The notes under the pieces were generated by a model. It ran no database searches, was not told the DNA's origin, and saw nothing but the letters and a program-made list of their open reading frames with translations. From DAOSWM01 sp035380045 (GTDB lineage: Bacteria; Bacteroidota; Bacteroidia; Bacteroidales; Tenuifilaceae): 64,000 nt of DNA. The stretch is from positions 1 through 64,000 of the forward strand of contig DAOSWM010000004.1 in NCBI GenBank assembly GCA_035380045.1, read 5' to 3'. The position numbers and the translations under genes are program-made. The first letter of the stretch is position 1. Each line of letters begins with the position of its first letter. Positions 45,353-54,331 of the stretch are shown in pieces.

Positions 45353-47587
45353 ATGAAAAAACTTTGCTTTGCTTTTGCAACCATTGTTTACCTCTTTGCA
45401 ACAATCTATTCGGCTATAGCACAGAACGATTCTGTAAATATTTATAGCCTGAGTATAGAGGAGCTAATGAAGTTGGAGGTTGAAGTGGCGTCGTTTGTTC
45501 AAACAGACTTGAAAAAACAGCCCGTATCGTTTACCACCATTAGCCACGAACAGCTACTACTTAGCGGAGCAAGAACTCTTGCTGATGCCCTTTCAATGTT
45601 TGTTCCCGGACTTTTTATGGTTGAGGATCAGGATGATGTGATTGTTGGATTTCGTGGATTAGCTCCCGATAACAACTCAAAGCTTCTGATTCTGGTTAAT
45701 GGTCAGAACCTTAACATTGAGTGGTTCTGGGGACCGCCTCCCGCTTTGCTAAATACAACCCATTTCCAGTTTATCGAAAAGGTTGAGGTCATTCGTGGTC
45801 CCGGTTCAGTTACTTTGGGACAGGGTGCATTGCTGGGGGTGATAAATATTGTAACATCCAGCGGAAAGTTGAAAAGTCAACTCTATTCCAGCAGTTTCTC
45901 GGGGTCAGCAAACGCATTTCTTGGAATGAACGATTTTTGGGGAGTACAGGCCGATGTCGGTTTTTATGATGAAAGTTCAAGTGGATACTTTTACATGGGA
46001 AAAAACGAGTACGCTGGTCAAATGCTAAGAAATGAGGGTTGGGCAAACGACAAGGCGAATGAAGGTTATAAAGGTGGCAATGTGATTGATATTGGTACCA
46101 AACTGAAACGAAGTTCGAATACATCCCTTATTGGAAACTATGCAATAAAAAAATTTGGTTTGGAATTAATAGTTATTGACCACAAGCAGGATTTGTATAA
46201 TTTTTATCGCGATAGAAATATCTTTGGCGAAACGCTCATCTCTTTCACTCCATCATTCCAGCATAACTTTAACGAGAATGTAAAGCTGAATGCGTCAATT
46301 AATGCTACTATCGATAATTTTTTGTTGGAATCTGTTGATGGTTATACAATGGGAGGTTCGCGAGAGAATCGTTATGGAGGTAAACTAGTGCTGAACGTAA
46401 ACGAACTGTTTCCTCGAAATCGACTTGCCGTTGGAACGGAGTTCTGACGCTTTGAATTTGGAAGGAAGAATTTTAGCGGCAATAATTTTATAAGCAATGT
46501 AGTTTCAAGCCAGCAAATTGAAAATAATGAGGCATTTTATAGTGAAGCAAACTTGAATAAAGTATGGGGGTATAATTCCAGCATTAACGTATTCAGCCTT
46601 TTTGCTGAGGATTTCTATGCTGTTACTGATTTTCTTGATTTCTTTACAGGAATTCGTTTCGATATGCACCCATACTGGGGCTCAAATTTTACGCCTCGCA
46701 TTGGAGCAATGGTTTATCCGAGTGAAATATTACGTTTTCGACTTTCCTACCAAACAGGATTTAGGGGAGCGGTAGGTTTACACTACGGCGGAGGCTACCG
46801 GCAGGATGGTTTGCTCAGCGAAACTAACTTTTTGCAGGTTTCAGCTTCATCAATTCCCATTTTCAACGAAAATGGAGAAGTAGCTGGTTACGAAAATAAT
46901 TTACCCGAAACAAAACCTGAAAGCATGCAGGGATTCGAAGTTGCTGCAGATTGGGATATTAATTCCAAACTAAATTTCTACACAGTAGGTTTTTACAACG
47001 TAATTAGCAATGTTATTGATGTGGGAGTTATTTGGCGAAATCCTGATGTTTACCAAATGACAAATATTGGCAGCGATATTCCTGGCGACTGGAACGGTTA
47101 CTGGTTCTTTAAAAACACGTTGGGGCAGATTGTACAAGGAGGATTTGAATCGGTTCTGAATTTCAAAACATCACGAATTTCAGGAAACCTGAGCCATTCG
47201 TACGTTAAAGTTATCAGCTCATCGGAACAGCAGCGGGGAAGTATGTACCTAACCAGCGAAGGTAACTTTAAAGCTTACCCCGAGAATGTTTCCAGGGTAA
47301 ACGTTATTGGCAAAGTAACACCCGATTTCTCGTTGGGGCTCAATTATGCTTACTACTATTTTTGGTACTCACCAAACGATCAGAAAGTTGGTGCAAACCA
47401 TCTGTTGAATGTTTCAGCCAGCTACGTTTTCTTCAAAAAGCTTAACCTAACTGCTAGTTGTACCAACTTACTCAACCAAACCCAACTTTACCCAATGAAC
47501 AGTAACGTGGGCGATGTTGAACTTTCCGATGGAACTCCCTCGGTGGAGAATACTTCGCTATGGTTTAGCGTTAGATATACCTTCTAG
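45353..47587 (+). pseudogene. TonB-dependent receptor with in-frame TGA
   Basis: The ATG at 45353 opens a signal peptide (1-24, ending AIAQ) and a plug domain with the SIEELMKLEVEVAS start typical of receptors linked to YfiR-type sensors. The frame is broken by TGA at 46445-46447 (codon 365, in the context TEF*RFEFG) inside the barrel. Translation in the same frame resumes directly and stays open to the terminal VRYTF at 47587, 744 codons in total. One base change would restore the gene, so this is a recent nonsense mutation, a polymorphism or a sequencing error. Upstream is a divergent YfiR kinase that may have used this receptor. Confidence 0.85.
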
Positions 47588-48671
47588 TTGTGCGTCATGC
47601 AAAGAGACCCTACACTAAATTGAAGCAATTATGAAAATATTACTAATAGGAGGGACAGGATTTTTGGGTTCACACATCGTTAGAAAATTGATTGAAAGAA
47701 ATCACGAAACAACAATTATTACTAGAAATCCTGATAATGAAATGCCTTTTGATAAGACAAAAGTTAAGTTCATAAAAGGAGATATTTTACAGCTTGACAA
47801 GTTTGAAATCTCAGATAAATTCGATGTTTTAGTTTATACTGCAATGGTTCCATTTAAACCAAGTAGGATTTCTAACAAAAAACTCAAAGAATTAGAAATT
47901 ATCACAAAACAATATTTCAAAAATACAATTGAACTTGCACGAAAACTATCTTGTCCATTGATACTAACTTCGGGAGCAAGTTTTGAAACAAAAGGCGATG
48001 AAGTGGCTGATGAGAATTGGCAAATTGCAAGAAAAGGCATGGCTGCACTTGGAAGGTGTTACGATGAATTAATTTCCGAAATTAAAATCAAGAATTCTAT
48101 TCCTCTCATTGAGATGCTGCCTGCTCAAATTTATGGAAATGGTGGTATGTTTGACAAAATGATATCAATGGCAAAAAATGGAAAAATTGTATTACTTGGT
48201 GGAGGCAAAAATTACTTACCACGAATACACGTTAATGATTGTGCAGATGCTTATATTTTAGCCATTGAAAAATTGCCAGTCGGTAAAAGATTCATAATTT
48301 GCGATAACGAAAACGTTAGTGTAAAGGACTTCATGCTTTATTTAGCAAAAATATTCAATGCTAAGAAAGTTGTAAAGATACCCAAATTAATTTTAAGACT
48401 TTTCATTGGAAAACATATATTCAATACATTGACAATGAATACAAAAGTTACAAATGAGCTGATTAAAAAGGAACTTGGCTGGAAACCAAACTACCCAACT
48501 TATAGAGAAGGAATAAAATCATTAATAGAATAAAAATGCACGAACGCACAACAATCGTTGTATGACAAACTGGCTACCAGTCGATTAGCAAACCAATCGG
48601 CTTTTGCGAGACTTCGTCTCGGGGGATTGAAACGCTGTTTCAATCTCCAGTTCGCCACGCACCGCCAGCCG
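47588..48671 (+). mobile_element. Integron-cassette-like insertion (epimerase plus attC-like element)
   Basis: GTTGTGCGT (47587-47595), directly at the TonB stop codon, is the exact reverse complement of ACGCACAAC (48544-48552), just after the epimerase. This is the order expected for the core sites at the two ends of an integron cassette. The unit holds one promoterless-looking gene of lower GC than its flanks and a structured 3' element. No integrase gene is in the window, and the core differs from RYYYAAC/GTTRRRY by one base, so the assignment is inferential. Confidence 0.5.
47631..48533 (+). CDS. NAD(P)-dependent epimerase/dehydratase family protein
   Basis: 300 residues with a Rossmann fold: the dinucleotide loop GGTGFLG (7-13) at the N-terminus and the extended-SDR order of motifs. 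The usual YxxxK pair is not intact: GRCYDELI has Tyr but no Lys four residues later, so catalysis may be altered or the role may be binding or atypical reduction. Codons are clearly more AT-rich than in neighbouring genes, which supports acquisition from outside. It is the only gene of the cassette-like insertion and begins 44 bases after the TonB gene. Confidence 0.85.
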   Translation: MKILLIGGTGFLGSHIVRKLIERNHETTIITRNPDNEMPFDKTKVKFIKGDILQLDKFEISDKFDVLVYTAMVPFKPSRISNKKLKELEIITKQYFKNTIELARKLSCPLILTSGASFETKGDEVADENWQIARKGMAALGRCYDELISEIKIKNSIPLIEMLPAQIYGNGGMFDKMISMAKNGKIVLLGGGKNYLPRIHVNDCADAYILAIEKLPVGKRFIICDNENVSVKDFMLYLAKIFNAKKVVKIPKLILRLFIGKHIFNTLTMNTKVTNELIKKELGWKPNYPTYREGIKSLIE

Positions 48672-48674
48672 TTC
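48539..48674 (+). repeat. Multi-hairpin attC-like element after the epimerase
   Basis: A non-coding 136-bp stretch folds into nested stems: outer GAACG/CGTTC (48542-48546 with 48670-48674), ACAAC/GTTGT (48548-48561), AACTGG/CCAGTT (48568-48573 with 48647-48652) or local ACTGG/CCAGT (48569-48581), CGATT/AATCG (48582-48599), CGAGAC/GTCTCG (48607-48621) and GATTGAAAC/GTTTCAATC (48625-48645). Such structure fits a large integron attC site. It may also act as a transcription terminator, although no T run follows. Confidence 0.55.
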
Positions 48675-51406
48675 TACTGCTTAAGGAACTGCCTTGTTTC
48701 AACACCATCCGCGAGTTCTATCTTTAGGGTATACATACCCGAAGGTAAATATCCAACATCGAGTGTTTCTGATGCTGTTGTTTCAAGAATTAGTTTTCCT
48801 GTTACACTGTATAGTTTGATACTATTAATGTGTTCTTCGCATTTAATGTAAAGTAATCTTGATGAAGGATTTGGAAATACTACCAAAGAATTTTCAGTAT
48901 TAGAATCAATACTGCTCACCACAACAAAAACTGCGGTAGCAGTTGTATCCATTGTAAGCGTTATTGAGGTTGAACTTTCAGTAATTTCATTCTCACCAAT
49001 CAACCATTTTTCGAACTGCCAGCCGTTATCGGGGGTAGCCGTCAGGTTAATCGTTTCACCGCTGGTGTATGTATAGGTTCCAACATCGGGTGTGGTTGAA
49101 CCGTTGCCATTCTTCGCAATGGTTAACGTGAACTCTTCCTCTGTTTCAACAAAGTAAGCAACGGCTTCAGTTGCTTCGGTAACAGCAAATGAGTATGGAT
49201 TTTGTGTGCTTTCGCTACCGTTGATACTCCATTTCTCAAATAACCAACCAGCATTTGGAGTAGCCTCCAGCGTTGCGGTTGAGTTGTAATTGTATTCACC
49301 ACCGCCTGATACCGTTCCGCTATTTTGTGGCTGAACCGAAGTGGAAACAATGTAGGTATTAATTAGGAAGTTTGCTGTAAGATTTCTATCAGATTCTGCT
49401 GTAAATGAGTAGGTTTTGCTTGAAGAAACTTCGTTACTGTTTTCAGTCCAGGTGGAAAAAGTATAACCAGTTGATTCGGTCGCGGTAAGGTTTACGGTTT
49501 CGCCGTGCTCGTATGTGCCGGCACCGGTAACTGTTCCTCCGTCTTCCGGATTTATTTCAATATCAATTATATAGGATTTTATCTGGAAATTGGCGACTAA
49601 ATTCCTATCCTTTGTTGCAGGGAAACTGTAGGTTGGGTTTGTCGAAACCTGGTTACCATTCTCGGTCCAGTTCACGAACGAATAACCTGTATTTGCCGTT
49701 GCAGTTAAGGTAACGGTTTCTCCATGATTATATGTTCCTGTGCCTAAAACACTTCCTGAGTTACTTGGATTTACCGTTGCGCTAATTGTGTATGATTGGA
49801 TTTCGAAATTTGCAGTAAGATTTCTGTTTTCTGTTGCCTCGAAAGTGTAGGTAGCTTGTGTTGAAACCACTGTTTGGTTCTCAGTCCAGCTTACAAAGTT
49901 GAAGTTTTCAGCGGGTGATGCAGCGAGTTCAACGGTTTCACCATATTCATAAGTTCCAGCACCATTAATGGTTCCTCCATTCGCAGGATTGGCAGTGGCG
50001 TTTATGGTATACGAGCCCACTTGTCCGCTTAGGGTAATATCGTCAATTTCCCAGGCAGCCGCTTCGCTTGTGGTAGAAGTATACTTAAAAGCGATATTGA
50101 AATCGCCGGTAACGGAACTCAAATCGATTTCTCCCGAGTAGGTCCATTCCCAGGAAGTGGCTCCGTTATGCCAGCTTATTCCTGTTATTTCATCCCAGGA
50201 AGCGGTTGTTGGGTTATCTGAAAAGTTGTTCGAAATATAGGCCTGAAGCGCAGGGCCGCTGTATCCTGAAGTATTCCAGAAAGAGAGCGTTAAACTACTG
50301 TACGAATCGGCATTTATTGTTGGTGAAATAAACCAATCCTCATTTTCCTTTGCTCCTGAGTTGTAGCCGTTCATGTAGCCGCAGTAAGTATTGTTGTGAC
50401 CGTACTGATCGGCAGGAACTCTCCAGGCTTCCTCACCTGTTACACTGAAAGCAGCCCAACCTCCTGAGGTTAACTCCTGATCCTCAAAGTTTTTATTGAA
50501 AATTGTAGTAGAGTTCAGGGATAGCTTTAAACCAACTGGGCGGTGGTCGGAAAAGTTTTCGTAGTACTCCGATAATCCTCCCGAAAGGTAGCTGTCAACT
50601 TTTATTGTTTGAATAACAGTACTTTCAGAATTGTACGCATCAAATAGTTCGTTGGTAATAATTATATGGTCAATGTGTGAAGGCCAGGAGGGGAACGACC
50701 AGTTGTTGTTGTCTCCAGTGGCTATTGGCATGTCGGCTATTAGGTAGTTTTCAGTGTCGTCAATAAACATTTGGAAAACATTATTTTGTTCTTCGTCGGT
50801 AACCACATCGTTTAGGTCGCCCACAACAAATACTTTCTTATTGGGAAAGTTATTGTCAATGTACTCTTTTATAAGGTTGCTTGCATTGTATCGTCGGGTT
50901 TCCTCATCCCACTCATCATTTTGGTCGATAACACCATCGCCGCAGCACTTGTAGTGATTGTTTATTACAATGTAATTATCTCCCTCGAAGTTGAAGTCGA
51001 AAACCAGAGGCCTGCGAGGAAATGGGGCCGAGTACTCCGACGATGTGTATATTTCGTAAACCGAGTTAACTACAACGGTTTCGGAACGATAGATGTAAGC
51101 AAGCTTCCAGTCGCCCCCCTATGTACCAATGGCAACTTCGTAGCCATCAACTCCGTTCACCATTTCGGAAAACAGGGTTTCGTTGTCAATCTCTTGAAAA
51201 GCAATAACATCTGCTTCTATTTGTTGTAAAGCTTGCGAAAGATTTTCAACCGTTGTTTGTCCATTTACAGGAAAAAGCTCTAGGTTCCAGGTTACAACCT
51301 CAAGGGAATTATCGGTACCAAACGATAAATCGTTAATCAATTGACTGTTAGCATTAAAATGAAAGGTGATTAACAAAAATAAAAATGCGATTACAAAACG
51401 TTTCAT
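48674..51406 (-). pseudogene. T9SS-exported endonuclease/phosphatase-family protein, in-frame TAG
   Basis: Reading from 51406: signal peptide (1-21, ending NANSQ), an endonuclease/exonuclease/phosphatase domain with VVTWNLELF, FQEIDNE, GDLNDV and the C-terminal SDHRPVGL motif, then a jelly-roll adhesin-like domain (choice-of-anchor J type), five InlB-like B repeats and a type A T9SS sorting domain (VVFPNPSSRLL). The frame is broken by TAG at 51119-51121 (codon 96, context AIGT*GGDW) and is otherwise open over 911 codons. The stop adjoins a run of six C/G bases, so a miscall is plausible. If real, the secreted nuclease-like enzyme is inactive or needs read-through. Confidence 0.82.
48920..50015 (-). 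repeat. Five tandem InlB-like B repeats (coding)
   Basis: About five units of roughly 72 residues each carry the pattern NPxxGGTVxGxGTYxxGETVxLTA, then WTEN and a terminal ANF or similar. They belong to the bacterial repeat domain family related to InlB B repeats. The last two units are more diverged. They lie between the adhesin-like domain and the T9SS signal and probably act as a surface stalk. Confidence 0.8.
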
Positions 51407-51421
51407 GCTATAATTGTTTTA

Positions 51422-52306
51422 CTATTTATTTCTGCGGATATTCACAAGGTAAACCCCAATTAGTACAATAATAATACCCAGGAATTGGATGATGTTAATG
51501 GTTTCACCATCAAAGATCCCCCAAATTATTGCAAAAATAGGAATAATATAGGTTACAGATGTTGCAAAAAGAGCGCTGGTGCTGTGAATTAAACTGTTGT
51601 ACACAAAAAGCGAAATAACCGACCCGAATGTAGAGAGCGCTAAAACTGCCAGCAAGCTTTGCGTAAAATAGGGCGAATGGAACGAAGCGCTTAAATCTGT
51701 TGTAAACAAAATAATACCAGCAGTTGGTCCCACGAGAAGGAACGATAGGGTAGTTATTTGGATTCCGTTTAAATTCTTTAGGCCAAAACGTACTTCGTTT
51801 GCATTTATGCCGTAGCCAAAAGTGGCAAGAATTATGAACAGTGCGTATGCATTCACACCAAAAATCGAGCTAAAGTCGCCACCAGTAATAAGAGCAAGTG
51901 CACCCAAGAAACCAATTATTATTCCAAAATACTGGTTTGCAGAGGGTTTGTTCCTGTAAAAAACTATTCCAACTACTAAAGTAAAAAGAGTTGCAGTGCT
52001 GTTAAGCATTCCCGAAAGTGCGCTGCTAATGTGGGTTTGAGCCAGAGCAAACAAAAAGGCAGGGAAGAAAATACCGGCGTAGCCAACAATGGCAATGCTT
52101 TTTATATTGTTCTTGTTCAGCTTACTGAAATGCTTAACTATTACTGGAATTAATACTATAAAAGCAAAGAACACGCGGATTGCTGCCACTTGTAGGAACG
52201 AGAAGGCAAGCAACCCCTTTTTCATAAGAATAAACGAGCTGCCCCAAATTAAGGCCAGGAATAACATGGCAAGCCATTGCCATAACTTTTTCGATAAATC
52301 GAACAT
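51422..52306 (-). CDS. EamA/DMT-family transporter
   Basis: A 294-residue inner-membrane protein with ten predicted helices in two EamA halves. The first half shows WGSSFILMKKGL and the pattern AQTHISSALSGML; the second has SSTFGSVISLFVYNSLI-like sequence and ends with a basic tail. DMT transporters move small metabolites such as amino acids; the substrate is not readable. It is probably transcribed separately from the nuclease-like gene that follows 15 bp later. A TAACTTTA box on the - strand (52327-52334) may be its -7 element. Confidence 0.9.
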   Translation of the reverse strand: MFDLSKKLWQWLAMLFLALIWGSSFILMKKGLLAFSFLQVAAIRVFFAFIVLIPVIVKHFSKLNKNNIKSIAIVGYAGIFFPAFLFALAQTHISSALSGMLNSTATLFTLVVGIVFYRNKPSANQYFGIIIGFLGALALITGGDFSSIFGVNAYALFIILATFGYGINANEVRFGLKNLNGIQITTLSFLLVGPTAGIILFTTDLSASFHSPYFTQSLLAVLALSTFGSVISLFVYNSLIHSTSALFATSVTYIIPIFAIIWGIFDGETINIIQFLGIIIVLIGVYLVNIRRNK

Positions 52307-52469
52307 GGATTATTAATAAATTGCGGTAAAGTTAGCAGAATATGATGTATTAACGATTCAAATTCCCATTTTTGTTGCTTGTATATATTGATGTGTATTG
52401 TCTGAACATTTTGAGATTAATTTTTTTTCAAAATGTTTAGGCACAATTATATACTGGCTATCCTATTTT

Positions 52470-52774
52470 ATGAAAAGTCTATCTGGAAATAACCTTGAAG
52501 CAACAAAAGATATTTATTCAAGGTTTGCTAACCATACCTGGGTTCACTTTAAATAAAACCAAAGATGCTTATCTCGAAATCGCTAAAGCACCTCGAGGAT
52601 TTACTTGTCAACTACGGTTTTATTCGTGTTCATCGGAGCCGCCTTCTGAACCTTAACTTTGTGAGTAGAATTGACAAGGTTGATGGTGGGGTGCTCGTTT
52701 TTTTCGATGGGGCAAAGGTTTCCATTTCGGTTCGCAAGCGCAAACAACTTTTCAAACTTATTGAAAAAATGTAA
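52470..52774 (+). pseudogene. LytTR DNA-binding domain remnant, frameshifted
   Basis: The frame opening at ATG 52470 ends ANHTWVHFK and then TAA (52554-52556). A second frame, from ATG 52565, continues LytTR sequence: MLISKSLKHLEDLLVNYG, then FIRVHRSRLLNLNFV and SISVRKRKQL. Together they match the N- and C-terminal parts of one LytTR domain, with a one-base loss near 52556-52563. No receiver domain or other sensor is found upstream, so this is the end of a decayed LytR/AlgR-type regulator. The second frame alone could still give a 69-residue fragment, but it lacks half the fold. Confidence 0.7.
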
Positions 52775-52811
52775 AATGGTATTATTTTTATAAAAACAAC
52801 AAACCACAGAT

Positions 52812-53402
52812 ATGGATGCATCCTTTTTTGAATCAGGTATATACCTGTATTTAGTTCTTCCGGCTTTAATTTTTGTAGCTCGTATTTTGGATGTTTCGAT
52901 AGGAACCATGCGAATAATTTTTGTTTCCAAGGGAAACAAGCATGCAGCACCATTGCTCGGATTTTTCGAGGTTTTTATTTGGATTATTGCCATTGGTCAA
53001 ATAATGGGAAATCTAAATAACTTTGCTTGCTACTTTGCATATGCTGCAGGCTTTGCTATGGGTAACTACGTTGGCCTCCGGCTCGAGGAGCATTTGGCAA
53101 TGGGAAATATTCTGGTTAGAATTATTGCTCAGAAAGATGCGAATTTGTTGATTAAAAGCTTAAATTCAAAAAATTATGGTGCAACCCTTGTAGAGGGTGA
53201 AGGGAGTAGCGGTAGGGTTCAACTAATATACTCAATTGTAAAGCGAGAAAATTTACCCGATGTTGTGAGCATTATCGAGGAGTTTAACCCTAAAGCATTC
53301 TTTACCATTGAGGATATCAGGAAGGTTAGCTCAGGGATATTTCCTGCAGAATCGCCAATTCATAAATTGAACCCTTTCCGACGTTGGCGCAAGGGTAAGT
53401 AG
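52812..53402 (+). CDS. DUF2179 membrane protein (UPF0316)
   Basis: 196 residues: three membrane helices (about 12-35, 50-70 and 78-95), with ARILDVSIGTMRIIF between helices 1 and 2, then a cytoplasmic DUF2179 domain (about 105-180) containing GEGSSGRVQLIYSIVKRENL and EDIRKVSSG. DUF2179 domains fold like small ligand-binding regulators; the exact function is not known. It follows the LytTR remnant by 37 bp but there is no evidence that they form a unit. Confidence 0.88.
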   Translation: MDASFFESGIYLYLVLPALIFVARILDVSIGTMRIIFVSKGNKHAAPLLGFFEVFIWIIAIGQIMGNLNNFACYFAYAAGFAMGNYVGLRLEEHLAMGNILVRIIAQKDANLLIKSLNSKNYGATLVEGEGSSGRVQLIYSIVKRENLPDVVSIIEEFNPKAFFTIEDIRKVSSGIFPAESPIHKLNPFRRWRKGK

Positions 53403-53460
53403 GGTATTATTTTTTCTTCCTTTTATTATGAAAATATTACTATACTTCAATAAGTTATTA

Positions 53461-54318
53461 TCAAATAATCCTGAACCAACCCCAATTTTTTACAAAACCA
53501 GTAACCACTTCACCGGTTTCGTAGCTAAACTCTGAACCTCTTAAACTATGGGGAATAGAAAAAATAATTAGCGTTACAACCGCGGCAACAATGGAGGCCC
53601 AGGGTCTTTCCCTTTTGTAGTTGGCAATAATGGCAATAAGCCAGAAAATAAATGCAATAAGGGTTTTGTTATCGGTTAAATCGTAACCTAATGGAAAACC
53701 TGTCCAGAAGGCATCGAATGCAAATTTCTGAACAACAGGCCCCAATATCATTCCACCCAGTAGCATTAAAAAGAAAGTGATGATACCGTAAAGTCGAAAC
53801 TTTGGATGCTTGAAAGCAGCCAAGGCTCCGGTAAGGTTGCTGAGTAGCATAGCTAAAAATATAAAGATTATATGGGGAATTAATGCCCACGCAGGAACTG
53901 TTCCTTTAAATCGAATAATTACTGGTTCATCGGCAGGAACTTTGAAGTTCGAATTTGTTATGGGATTGCTAAGTTCAATGTAATACTCCAGTTTACCAGC
54001 TTTTGGTTGGTTAGATGGAAGAAAGGCCACCATCGCTCCCGTTTCGTTTATCATAAACGGCATCATACTCCATTCATCCGATGTTGGATATCTGCGGTAG
54101 TATAGATTTACGCTCCATTCGTAGGAAAGTTCAGGTATAGAAATTTGAATAGTTGAGTCAACATCGCCACTGCGGATTAGTTCTATGGGAATTTCTTTTT
54201 CGCCAATATCAACAGTAACCTTTTTAGGATAGGTTGGTCCGGTAACTTTCTGGTAGTATCCGGCAGCAAGTGTTAACGCAATTGCTGCTATCCAAAGAAT
54301 CCATAGTTTCGATTTCAT
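53461..54318 (-). CDS. Hypothetical membrane protein
   Basis: 285 residues: N-terminal helix or signal (1-20), a beta-rich extracytoplasmic domain (about 25-135), then four membrane helices (about 143-165, 175-197, 215-235 and 243-260) and a short C-terminal tail. I do not recognise a named family. The start is 13 bp after the stop of the M28 peptidase gene on the same strand, so the two are probably co-transcribed. That context hints at an envelope or peptide-related role, which is inference only. Confidence 0.75.
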   Translation of the reverse strand: MKSKLWILWIAAIALTLAAGYYQKVTGPTYPKKVTVDIGEKEIPIELIRSGDVDSTIQISIPELSYEWSVNLYYRRYPTSDEWSMMPFMINETGAMVAFLPSNQPKAGKLEYYIELSNPITNSNFKVPADEPVIIRFKGTVPAWALIPHIIFIFLAMLLSNLTGALAAFKHPKFRLYGIITFFLMLLGGMILGPVVQKFAFDAFWTGFPLGYDLTDNKTLIAFIFWLIAIIANYKRERPWASIVAAVVTLIIFSIPHSLRGSEFSYETGEVVTGFVKNWGWFRII

Positions 54319-54331
54319 TGTAGTGAAAATT

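Noticed and set aside
46445..46447. Selenocysteine or recoded TGA
   Set aside because: TonB barrels have no known Sec, no SECIS-like stem stands out after the codon, and the endonuclease-family gene nearby has a TAG, so mutation or error is simpler.
48539..48674. CRISPR array
   Set aside because: The hairpins differ from each other and there are no regular repeat-spacer units or cas genes.
48558..48851. 97-residue + strand ORF after the epimerase
   Set aside because: It overlaps the hairpin element and the end of the T9SS protein and shows no protein-like features.
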